A DNA stretch of 64,000 bases from Aurelia coerulea. Lineage: Eukaryota > Cnidaria > Scyphozoa > Semaeostomeae > Ulmaridae. Under the pieces are notes generated by a model that was given only the letters and a program-made list of their open reading frames with translations, was not told where the DNA came from and did not search any database. Each line of letters starts with the position of its first letter. The stretch's first letter is position 1. The DNA lies in NCBI GenBank assembly GCA_039566865.1, contig CM076958.1, forward strand, positions 1,674,001-1,738,000, written 5' to 3'. The position numbers and the translations under genes were made by a program. Positions 23,031-35,000 of the stretch are shown here, one piece after another.

Positions 23031-26000
23031 GTAAGTACCCTTATTTATCTCTCCTTCTATCCGACGTGAATTGTTCTTTTTAATTTCAAGTGACGTACAC
23101 GTATTTTTTATGAGAAACTGCCCATAAGAAACTGCCCATAAGAAACTCAACTCTCAGATTTCCAAAAGATTAACTCCAGTGCTGGGAATATTTAAGTTAA
23201 GAAACTATTTATTTTGATAAAGGAAATCCTTGACCATATTTTTACTTTACTCTCACTTGTTGCCTGTTTCATATGTACTCGTAAGGTACTTGAGTAATGT
23301 CTAAACATCGGAAAAGCTTAAAAAGCCTTGTTTTGAAACGTTCACGAGGGCACAGGTAGGGAAGAAACTCGTAAGAAACTCTGAGTACTAAAATATGATA
23401 ATTTAAAGAAACTTTCATCAGTGCTGGCCCAAATTCTTAGTTTCTTATAAGAAATAACTGTAGGTACACGTAATTTTTATGAGCTGAGAAACTAAAAATT
23501 TGAGCCAGTGCTGAAAGTTCCTTAAAAGTCTGAATTTGAGTACTCAGAGCTTCTGACGAGTTTCTTAAAGGCTCCGTAGCAATCTTCTTGTTCACTACCT
23601 GGGCCTTCCTGAACATTTGAAAATATTTGTTCATGTTTGTTAAGCCTCCCCGATGTTCAGACTCTACTCCAGTACCTTCTGAGTAACGTGATACAGAAAA
23701 CGAGTGAAAATAAAGTCAAAATATACCAAGGATTTCCTTCATTAAAATAATTAGTTTCGTCAGTTATATTGTCCCACTCATCCCACTACTGGAGTTTCTA
23801 ATTTTTTGTCGATCTGAGGGTTGAGTTTCTTATAAGCGGTTTCTTATGAAAAAATAATTGCAAACAGAAGTGATTTTTCCAGCAAAAAACTTTTGGCACA
23901 TTTTCTGGGAATACCCGTCTTTATGAAGCAAGTCTTTGCAAAGGAATTGCTTTTCAATCTATTCATTATTTTGCAAAAGCATTGTTCGTGTGGTTTTGTA
24001 TTCTAGACACAACACCACTTATAAACAGACATTATTGTTTTTATTAAAAGCCATGTTACGATTTTCTATGTGGCTTTTAAAAGATTTTAAACAGCCTCAT
24101 AGCATGGTTGTGTGAATTTGTTTAGTTAATTCATAAAGATTCATTCGGGTTTGTAGAAATGCACTTCTATGTCACTGCTGCTGCACCCTACACCCGCCCT
24201 ACAAGTCATTGCCTTTGTTGAGGACAAATAATCATCATCATCATCATAATAGCATAAAAGCTCTACCTTATTACAGGTATGGCAGCTATAAAACAAACTA
24301 AACTAACGCATAATATTAAATACAACCCGATAAAAGAAAAAAAGAAAACTTGAACAAGAGACTGAGCTAAATAAAAAAAAGAAATGAACTAAAAAGTATC
24401 AAATAAAGCTACGTGAAATGTAATAGTGAAATAATGAAGTTGATACAAACCCATGGGGAGGGGCTGCATGTGACCAAATGAGTCAGTTATTTCTATGCAG
24501 TCAGTTAAAAGTCTTCATTTTCTAAAGCTAGCACATTTTGGAAGATGAAATTCACTGCCTTATGGCTTGCAATATAAATAGGGAAATCCGGGAACAACTA
24601 TTTGGACAAATAGAGCAACAGCATTCTTTCTTTAGACATATGAATGTGAAAGATCGTTTCATTTATTTAATGCAGAATGATGACCATAATCTATGTCCAC
24701 TGATACAAAGCTTTATCGTGAATTGCGTAACAGCTTCATATGAACTGAAACGTTCGCTGAACACAGACCCAAATGTTCAACCTTTATGATTTGTTTCGCT
24801 TTATTTGTAATTCATAATCACGTTATTTTAGACCCACGTTACTGTTCATTCGTTATTGTTGTCATTTAGTTTAGTTAGTTCCTTAGTAGCTGCTTAAGTA
24901 TACAAGTTCTCTTGTACTAGGCTATTGATGGAAAAATGAAAATCTGAAAATCTGAAATATATCAATAGTCAGCGAGTGCTGCGTACTGGATTTAGGATTT
25001 AGCGCCTGATTTTAGGCGAGATGGCTCGGTAAAATGGCTGGCCCGGCAGACGAGCCAGCTCAGTTTCCTGGTCTATTCCACATAAAATGTCAGTTGCTAT
25101 TACATGGAAGTGAGCCAGCCTGGTAAGCGAGTGGCCTCACTTCGATGCAAGCCGGCTGGCTCGCTATACGGGCTGGCTCGTCTCCATGTAATCGCACCAA
25201 ATCGAGCCAGCCCATCAAATGCCATGCCAGTTGATAATACATGGAAGTGAGCCAGCCCGGTAAGCGACCTGCCTCAATTCGATGCAAGCGGGCTGGCTCG
25301 CGGGTTGAAAATGCACAATTGAGCATGCACATTCCTTCAACAGAGCGTTGTGTCTCTTTTCCCGTCTACCGGGCCAGCCCGCTTCCATATAATCAGGCCC
25401 TAAGCAAATGAGCCAGCCCCTGAGCATTAAAGAGGACCGCCATTATGTTTCCCTTTTCGTTCTAAATTCATTTTTCAAATTAATGTTTGCTTTGAAATAT
25501 AATAAGTTTGCTGGACGAGTAAATGAACGAATCTGGAATCATGAATTGATTAGAATTGTGAAATTATGATATGAATGAAATAAGCTGAATAGTACTCCAT
25601 TCACACTTGCAAGGGAAACCAAGCTTAAAGTAAACCACGTTATTGAATAGGGCCTCGTAATTGGCCAAGCCAACAAATCGAAATCATTTGATTGGTTCAA
25701 ATTTAACCTAATTTAGATAGAGCTGGTTTATCTGTGTCTGTGTAAATGCGGTACGAGCCAATTTGTCTTTTAGGCCAGGCCCTTGTGGAGATTTTTTATC
25801 TTTATCAATATGCAAAACAGCGCCATCATAGAAATAGAATTTGTCCATAGATAGAACAGAGGTTTTCTAAAAATCGCTACGTTAAAAAACCCTGATAAGT
25901 CTCTGAAAAGTCATTATGATGTGTTCATCTGACACTGGTCACATGAAATGGCAAACTTGAATTTCAGACAGTCTGAAATTGTAGCATGGTCGCTAAGGAC

Positions 26001-29000
26001 AGAATTGTCGAGGAAAATTATGCCGAATATATCAACGTTTTGTTATTGTTACTACACGAAGAACAGGTGTTTTAAAAAAAAATTCCAGTTGCTCAAAGAT
26101 TACTGACAAGCGAAGTTGTCCAAATCTTTAAATTACTGAATGCTACCTTTGCCACAAGTGCAACCACCAGTCTCTGTAGGAAGACGTCTAAAGACTTAGC
26201 TTCGACCAAGGGTGTCCAAAAATGCTCAAATTATTTTTGCCAAGAGACATGACAACGAGATACAAAAGTTTGGGAGACTTTATTGCAGTGTTGGGTGCAT
26301 TAATGACACAAACATATTCGTAGAAATTGTTTTACATTGTTAGTTCTGTTATGTTTGAAATGTTTGCTGTGCTTTCATTTTAGGCCCTTCCCTTAATCCA
26401 AAGATTCCCCTTATACCCTGAACCATCGCAATCAAACAAAATTTGCAATACTGTACATTGCATTCATGATGCTTTTATAGCGATTTAATGATTGGATATG
26501 CTGCCACTGAACGTCTTCTCCTTGGCATTGCCAGGTATGAAAAGTGCGTTGGTTGCATTTATCCCCCACACCCCCAAACGTTTCCAATTGCTTTCCAGCC
26601 CCCTCAGTCCATAATATGCTTTGCTGTCCCTGTTTCAAAGCGAACAATTTCATAAATTTTCTGGACTTAACGTTCCAAGTTGATCGCCCTCCATGCGTTC
26701 TTTCACGGAGTAGTTTCCAATTGTCGGTTTTAGTACACTGGTTACCAGACTCTCTACCATTTTATGTTAGAGAGTCTGGTTCCAAGGATACAGTTCTTGA
26801 AGAAGTTACTGTATTCCCGAGAGGTGTTCCTGAGAGGCCTTTCATTCTTGTTGTTTATAGTACACGTAGATCATTTTAAACGACTAGACGTATGAAAATC
26901 AACAAACATATAGACGATATTTGTTTCAATTGAATGCAATGTTTGCACGGATGTTTTACGCCCTTGTTTGGCTTAGCATTGCCCAGTGAAAATGTTTCTG
27001 CTTTCTGTTTCTATTTTTCTCATTTTACAATTCATTTGATAATGAGTTTGCTCAAGCAAAATGAAATGTAAATTTATTTGCACTACAATGCTTCTTCGGA
27101 AAGTATGCATTTTCAAAATGCTATGTCAATTTATTTGCTATAAAATGCTTTGTCAAATAAGCATAAAAAAGCCTTTGGTTGCAATGTGAAGTCTGACCCG
27201 CCCATGGAGTAGTCTTGATAGGTTCCAGGTCCCATGCATAGGGCTGTATCGGGGTGAGTTTGACCGCCCACGACGGAGTGGTCTTGTCTTGATAGTTTCC
27301 AGTTCAGACTCATTTAAATAGGAAAGTTCTTGTTGGTCTATCCGCTATGACAAGATTCCTTGGTTCAAACAGGGCGTATTCGTCAAGCAAGAGCAAAAGG
27401 GGGCAAATGATTTTAGGCATAGATTTCAAGTCTTTGAATTGGTGTAAATAGGCGAGGTGGGTGTAAAATTCTATGGCCTATTTCTTTTAATGAACTTGAC
27501 ACTAAATTTTGTTACTAAAAAGTATATACTATAGCGGAGACGGACGAAAAGAAACAGACAAATTTTTGGCACACTTAGGCCTTTCGAGCCTGCATTCTCA
27601 TCAGAGTGTGACTTTTACGATTTAAAGTTAGAGTTCATTTTTCTGTTTTATACAAGGCTTTTAAATGAATGGCTTGAAGGAAAGTTTAGCTACTTTGCTA
27701 CAATTTTACTGTTTGACTTTTCAGAAATCTTCAATATTTGTTGAAATTACAGCGTATTTCATATGTCACTTCATTTGAAGATATGACGTCACCAAATCTC
27801 TAAATCGTAAACCAGAAGAGAGAAAGAATTTTGCTTGATACCATATCGTAGACTTTCATAAGCTAAGAATTCCTTGAAAATTATTTTGTGATTCCTCCAA
27901 AAATTTAGAAGTTACTATTGCGATTTTTCAAATGTTCCTTTAATTCTTAAGAAAGAAGAAAACCATTAATTCGGAAAAGATTCAAGATTTCAGAAAAAAT
28001 CAACAGGAGAATTATAACGAAGCACCAGAGCTAAAGGTTCTTTGTGTTCAAAGCACCAGAGCTAAAGTTTCTTTGTGTTCAAAGGAATTGGTCATAGAAT
28101 TTTTTGCCAACCTTTTTCGAAAATTTGGAACCAATGCTTGGATTTTAAGGCCAGTGGTAGTGGATTGTGTTAGTCATTCTAGTTACGCCCGATACCAACC
28201 TAGATGAGTAATCGAATTGTGACAAGGAAGCTACAGAAACATTCACCGGTCTGCCTTGGCTTGTTTTGTTTGTCCATTTGCGGCCACTAAAAAGTAACGA
28301 ACGATTTAGCCGTACAAAGAGGTCTATTGAGTATTTGATAGCTGAAGAAATACCAGGATGAAGCCTGCACATATCTTTTGTAAGAAAGTAAGAATTTGAG
28401 CTAGTACTGACAGTTTCTTAAAATCATCATATTTTCAAAACTAACAGTTTCTCAAACATCATTGTCTGTAATAACATTTTCATGTTCACTACCCGTGGCT
28501 TCGTGAACATTTCAAAACAGAGCAAGTTCACGGCCTAGATATCGGCAGTTAAATGTGAAACATTTGGCTGACTTTTATGCCGAAAATATGATCTGCCGAA
28601 TGCTTCCACCAGACATCCAGAAAAATTGGATCTTTTTAGCCGATATCCGGCTGTCCCTAGCCTGCATGCAAAGATGTCCCTCGCTGAACAGGGAATTTGC
28701 TTACAAAAATAGCTGATTTCCAACTGTGATAGATCAAATTTACTTTCGGCAGAATTCGGCTGAAAACAGCCGATCAAATGGGGGCGATCCCCTCTAGACT
28801 TATGACGGGATTCCTAGTATTCGTTCAACGTTTTAAATCGATTTTTTATTGTCTCTCATAACCATCCAATTCTATAAGCCATGCTGATGAGACTTATATG
28901 TAATGAGTCTAGATCCCTTCAACGAGAATACATTCCTGTGAATCTGATTGCAGAAAAATAACGACAAAATTCAAATTAAGGCCAATTCTTTTTATTGATT

Positions 29001-32000
29001 CCATATCATTCCATAGCATTACACCGTTACAGGTTGTTTCTTTTGCATCCCTTTCCTTATTTTCCCATTAAATTTATTCCAATCCGTATTATTCCATCCT
29101 CTGCATTCCATTCCATATTTTCCAATTTTGAATCTGTTTCATTCCATGTTTTACCATTCCCTTGTATAGGTCTATGAGCATGGTTCTTTGCCTCAGGCAC
29201 TAAAACGACACATTTCATATATATCTCCGGCACATTTTAGCTATTTAGCAACTGATTTCGAAGGCTGCAACGTTGGATTGCCAAGAAAGAAACTCAGGAA
29301 ACATTTCCAGTATCTCCGAAATGTGATAATTTTAAAGGGAATCTAAGCATATATAAGCAACTTGATAGAAATGGACATGCAAAGACAATAGGCTACGAGA
29401 CGTGCCACACCATATTTGGGTAACTGATCTGCGTCAACAGGAAATACTGATATCTGATAGGAAAATTTGACCGCAAGTGGCTTGAGCCACTTTTATTGCG
29501 CGCGATTTTCTTTAAGAAACCTGTCAGAACTGACTCGAATTCTCATTTTCTAAGAGAAAAGAATATGTGGATTGCAATTGGGGGAATCCTCCCAAATTGA
29601 AGAGAGCTTTGTTTTAAGAAGATTTATGAGGTATTTAGTTTGATGGAAAGGCATTGAAAAGGGAAGATAAGCATCATGATGTATGATCATCTGGGATTAA
29701 CATCAACTTTAATTAAATTTCAAAATACTTATCCTTACAAAGTCCTCAAATTGAATTAGCCAGCATGCACACCCATCAAAATTTAGTCCCGATTTCACAA
29801 GAATTCGGATTTAAATTCCTTCTCAGACAACTTTATGTCATTTTACATACCTTTTATGCAATTAAGGAGCCTTTTCAACCAATATCAAAACAAGACGAAA
29901 TATAACACTTGGGGAGGCGGAGGGCAGCATAGGTTTCAAATTTCCTTCTCGGCTTGAAAAGGTGGGTGTAAAATTCAATTACCTATTTCTTCTGTTTTAA
30001 TGACTAGAAAGAAACTTTAGATACTTATCTACCATTGGACTTTCCAGAAATTTTGAATATTTTTCGTAATTACAGCGTATCTTACATTTCAACTCATTTG
30101 AGGATGTGACGTCATCAAATTTCTAAATCACAAACCAGATGAGTGACAGACTTTTGCTTGATACCATATTGTAGGCATTCATAAACAATCGTGTTCTTCG
30201 AAATTACGTCATGTTACGTCTAACGGTTTAGAAATTACGATGGTTTTAAGTTTTTTTGAAAATTTTTCTTGAATTCTTGAAAGAGAAGAAAATCACTCTA
30301 AATCTGAAAATATCGAAGATTTCCGAAAAGTCCAATGGTAGAATTATAGAGATATAGCTAAAGTTTCTTTGAAGTCATTCAGTTCAAAGAAATAGTTCAC
30401 TCAATTTTACACCAGCCTTTTTAAAGATTTGGAACCTATGCTGCGGAGGGCTATATGTAAAACATGGAACATTGATGGGTTGGAATTTTGAAATGAGATG
30501 CTGGAATCGAACGACGCAGTGGAATGATGAGGTGAATTGATTCTAATTCTATTCAAGCATCCTATTTCTTACATTTCATGTAAATTTTTCTGAAGGCCAG
30601 CTTCCAGTCAGTGAAATTTTCCGAGCGGGCGGAATCCTATTGCTTAAGGCTAATTTCCAGTCGGTGGAATTCTCCGAGTGGGCGGAATTTTAGACAATAA
30701 AAGGTCGCTCAGCCGTAACTTTCTATTCAATGCCAGAGCGACATTTTCTGTCAAATACAAAAGAAATTCCGCCCGCTCGGAAAATTCCACTGACTGGAAA
30801 TCAGCCTTTACGAAAGAAAACATCGCATAGCGGGAGGTCTGTAAAACATGGATTATGGTATGTGGAATGTGGAATAGTATGACTGAATTATGGAATAGAT
30901 GGAATATTGGAATGGAATGATGGAATTGTGGAATCGAAACGTTGACTGATAAAACGGAAGGATAGTATGGAATATTGGGGGCGGGGAGGGGGCAGTGTCT
31001 GGGGTACGTTACTATTTTTATCTAAGAGAGGGGAGATTGCGTCTGAGGTTTGTAAAAGAGCAGTCTAATAGATCACGATCATGTATTGGTAGACACTCTT
31101 TCGCAGCGTCACCTTAGTAGCTTACGCCCCCGCAGGAGTAATTATATTCTTTTAATGCTGATTGTCCACTTGGAGCAAGTCTATGTATTGGAGACGAACC
31201 ACTACAGAACTTGCCAAGCTTTCAACGGCTCGTGAGAGGTTTCTTCGCTCAGTAATCATCAATGGTTCCAGAAGTGTGAACTCATCTAATCCATCAGCAG
31301 ATAAATCTGAGGTAGTTGGCTGGAGGCTATGTCATCAGAGACAGATATCTGTTTTCATCACGGGGGGGGGGGGGGGGTTCTTGGCCAAATTTTGGGTAGG
31401 GGTCTGCCGCGAGCATATTCAAAATGGTACCGTTGGCTAGACTAATTTTTACGAAAATGGTACCCTTGGCTAGACCAATTCGACCATTCTCTGGACCAAT
31501 TTTTACGAAAATGGTACCCTTGGCTAGACCAATTTTGACGATTTTCTGAACGAATATTTCAAATTTGTACCAAATATGATATCATGACCGTTCGCTAGAC
31601 CAATATTGTCAAAAGTGATACCCTTGGCTAGACTGTTGTAGGCCAAATTTGCAAAAAAGTATTCCCTTGGCTAGACTAGAAGTCCGAAAAAGTATACCCT
31701 TGCTCGCGGCACATCCCCAGGTACCTTTACTATGGAAGACCCCCCCCCCCCGTGGTTTTCATTAGCCAAACTGAAACTGACTCCACCGAATCATTCTACG
31801 CAGAAAAGCTGCATAAATGGAACCCCCCAGAAACCCCCAGGTACCTCTGCCCCCCCTCTGTCTCTCGCACCTCCTAATGATATAGAAAACGTTTAGAATA
31901 CGACGAGGTCGTCACCTCATGAAGTCGTCACGTTATGTGTTGTGCTGTCGCTAGATAAATCAATTCCCACGGTGGATTTAGTATTACTACAGATCATGCA

Positions 32001-35000
32001 GTTTTTTATTTTAATTTCCCAGGCTCTCACAGAATCAAATTTTTGATAGCTTTGAGTAATCACCCCATACATAATCCACAGACCATTTAACTATTCTGAA
32101 AAAGAATATGAGATACACGTATTTTTTTATAAGAAACTGCCTATAAGAAACTCAACTCTCAGATCGCCAAAAAATTAAGAAACTCCAGTACTGGGAGAAT
32201 ATAAGTTAAGAAACTATTTACTTTGATAAAGAAAATCCTTGACATATTTTTACTTTACTTTCGCTTGTTTCCTGTATCATATTACTCGTAAGGTGCTTGA
32301 GTAATGTCTAAACATTGGAAATGCTTAAAAATCATAGGAGTTGAGTCTGCACGCAGGCTAAAAAAACATTGTTTTGAAATGTTCACGAGGGCACATGAAG
32401 ATTGTTATGGAACCTCAAAGAAACTCATAAGAAACTCCGAGTACTCAAAATCTGATAATTTTAAGAAACTTTCAGTACTGGCCCAAATTCTTAGTTTCTT
32501 ATAAAAAAAATACGTGTAATCGAAGGACATTTTGATACATTTTGAAAATTGTCAAATGTTCACAATAGTGCTAGAAGCTCTAAAGCCACCCAATCGAACT
32601 CAATCGAGCATCTCGCATCTCAGAGCATCGAAGACACATTTATTATGAATAAAATGTTTATTCCGATACCACTACCTTATAGTCTTTATTCGAGGCTAGA
32701 GGCTGAGACTACAATCTCTTAGAAAAGTGTTGGACCCCCTATTGAAAAAATCGAATTTTGCCCCCCCCCCTCCCCCCGTTTCAATGTTGATTGCATTGAA
32801 AAGAGGTATTTTTCATACAGATCCTTCAAAAGAATTATTCGCCAAAGCAAACAACATTGATATGGGGGGGGGGGGGGGGGCAATATTTCCGAAAAACGTA
32901 GCACTTTTGTAAGAGATTGTAGGTAACTTGCTGCACTCACCGTTAAGGTAATAGCCTCGAATAGAATTTAAGGTAGTAGTATCGAATAAATATTTCGTTC
33001 AAAGTTCAAAGTAAAGGTGTCCTCAATGCTCCATGCTGGCATAAAAATTTTATAAAAATACCGCTCGATCCAGGCTTTTTCGTAGAACAGTTATAAGATA
33101 TCCTGAGATATCGCGATGTCTCTGTTTATGGACTTGCTACTTTTTCTTTTTGGATACCCCAAAACCATCCACAAGGAGTCAAATTCGCGTTCAGAATCAT
33201 GGACCACTTGTTGAATGTATTTTGAGGATGTTCAGGGAATTTCTCAAATGTCTAGATTTTCTTTATTTATCCCTCATTCCTGGTAAAGAATCTCTGAGGC
33301 AAATAGTCGAAAATGTTCTTCTGTCGATGACGTTTTTAGGCTTCTTTCCGCCCTCCATGCTGACAAAATACTCCACCTTTCCAGGAGTCTCTGTTTTTAA
33401 AATATTGTTATGCAGCGAACGGAAAGCCAAAAATAGTTTTAAATATTGGTAGAGTTCTCAGCGTGTTACGTGTGTGAAACTGATTGATGGGTGTGTCATT
33501 ATTTCAAGAAAAGAACACTCCTTCGCGAAAATGTTGAGACTGCACGCGGGCTATTGCTTCTCATCCAAGGGCATTGGTAGTTTGAACGAAGGTTGCTATG
33601 GAACCTTTAAAGAAACTCTTGAGTTCTCAAAACCTGATAATTCTAAGAAACTTCCAGTCCGGGATCAAATTCTTATTTTCTTATAAAAAAGATACGTGCA
33701 GTCGAAATGTGTGAACGGAGGCGAAATAATCTGAAATAATCTCATTACTTCAACACTTTTTAAACCTTGAACTGAGAAGTATCGCGCATTTCGAAGTAAA
33801 GAAACTTTCGTAAATATAACTTTGCCTATAATTTAGACCCCGTTTATACGGTGCCGGACTAGTTTTTATCCGAACAAGTTTTTATGATATATGTTGTATT
33901 TTATGTTTAGTTTATTGCTGTATTTCTGTTACTACATACTGCCATTAGTCCTTTCGTTGCTGTTATAATTCCCTTCTTTTATTTTAAAGTATGACGACGC
34001 TCCTGTCAAGTGTAGCAAGTTAACATCATGAAAATTGAAATTGTATCGATAGGGCTTTCGTTTACACGGTACCTCCTTATCCGCACAAATATTTGATCGT
34101 TTATCAGGACAAGAACTTGTACTGCGAAAGCATACAAGTTGTCAACTTGTACGGACAAAAACGTGTCCGGTACCGCGTAAACGGGGTCTTACAATGCTCA
34201 GAAACGACAGAAGAAAAATAAAAAAGTTACTTCAGAATTTCGGCTATCATTTAAACTTTGATTCATTCCGATACTTTAAGCAACATTGCAAATTCTAAAA
34301 CAGTTGAAGTTCTTTTTGGTCCACTTAGTATGTTTGTATATACCCTCTAGAGAGTCTGGTTCCCAGGGTAGTTTGTGCACACTGCACATCTGAATGAAGG
34401 GTTCCATTCCACCCTGACTGTCATGGGCGATGGTTGAAGCCAAAAATTGAGTTGTCTTTGAAAACAGGGGCAAAATATAAAAAAAATGGAAACAGGACGG
34501 AGACAGTAGTCTGAATGGTAAATAAGCACCGCAAGCAGTTAGATTAAATGATTTAATTTCTGGTCAGCAGTCCGGAAGGGCTCGGAGATTTGAGGAAGCA
34601 GACCTCTTTGGCGGGAACTTAGATAATAGGCCTGCAATGTGCAATAATTTGTTATAAGATGACTAATGAGCAAATACAAGGTGTCATCTCTCGAAATTGG
34701 ATATCGTACCACAGTCATATCCTACAGACAATATATCAAACCGCATTCACAAGGCAGGCATTTCGCATTAGATGCTCGCACGTTACGAAGCGTACATATA
34801 CAGCGTGCTCAGAATAAACAACTGAGCTGTTGGCTTTTGCTGAGCAGAGTATATTCAGAATATTAGTGACCTCAGATTGCAGGCCTGCTAGACAGCGAAA
34901 GACCGTATCTGGTTCTCTGCCGTTGCAAGACTCGATAGGATGGGTGCTAGGCCAGTGTTTACAACTTTACTCATACGATGTTTGCTGTTTCAGGGACTTC

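Larger units (their letters stand above)
32083..33095. mobile_element. TAGCTATTCT-type MITE, copy c, holding nested insertions
   Basis: Left part 32083-32115 and 32520-32630, and right part 33023-33095 (CCGCTCGATCCAGGC) match the family. Between them sit an AAGAAACT MITE (32115-32519) and a palindromic element (32645-33000). Confidence 0.7.
23031..34993 (+). other. Intron 1 (12.0 kb), filled with repeats, no coding exon recognised
   Basis: The TSPN domain reads continuously across this gap, so no coding exon is needed. It holds five AAGAAACT-type elements, a LINE 3' end, a GC-rich inverted motif cluster, two copies of a diverged repeat (27458 and 29952), ATTCC/GGAAT-rich blocks and a nested element stack at 32083-33095. 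These are listed separately. Confidence 0.75.

Noticed and set aside
26740..26785. Hairpin GGTTACCAGACTCTCTACC / AGAGAGTCTGGTTCC as a mobile element
   Set aside because: Short arms, no target duplication and only a partial match near 34350; too little to call.
33150..33452. A 100-codon frame in intron 1
   Set aside because: No motif, no splice context, and it would interrupt a TSPN domain that is complete from exons 1 and 2.
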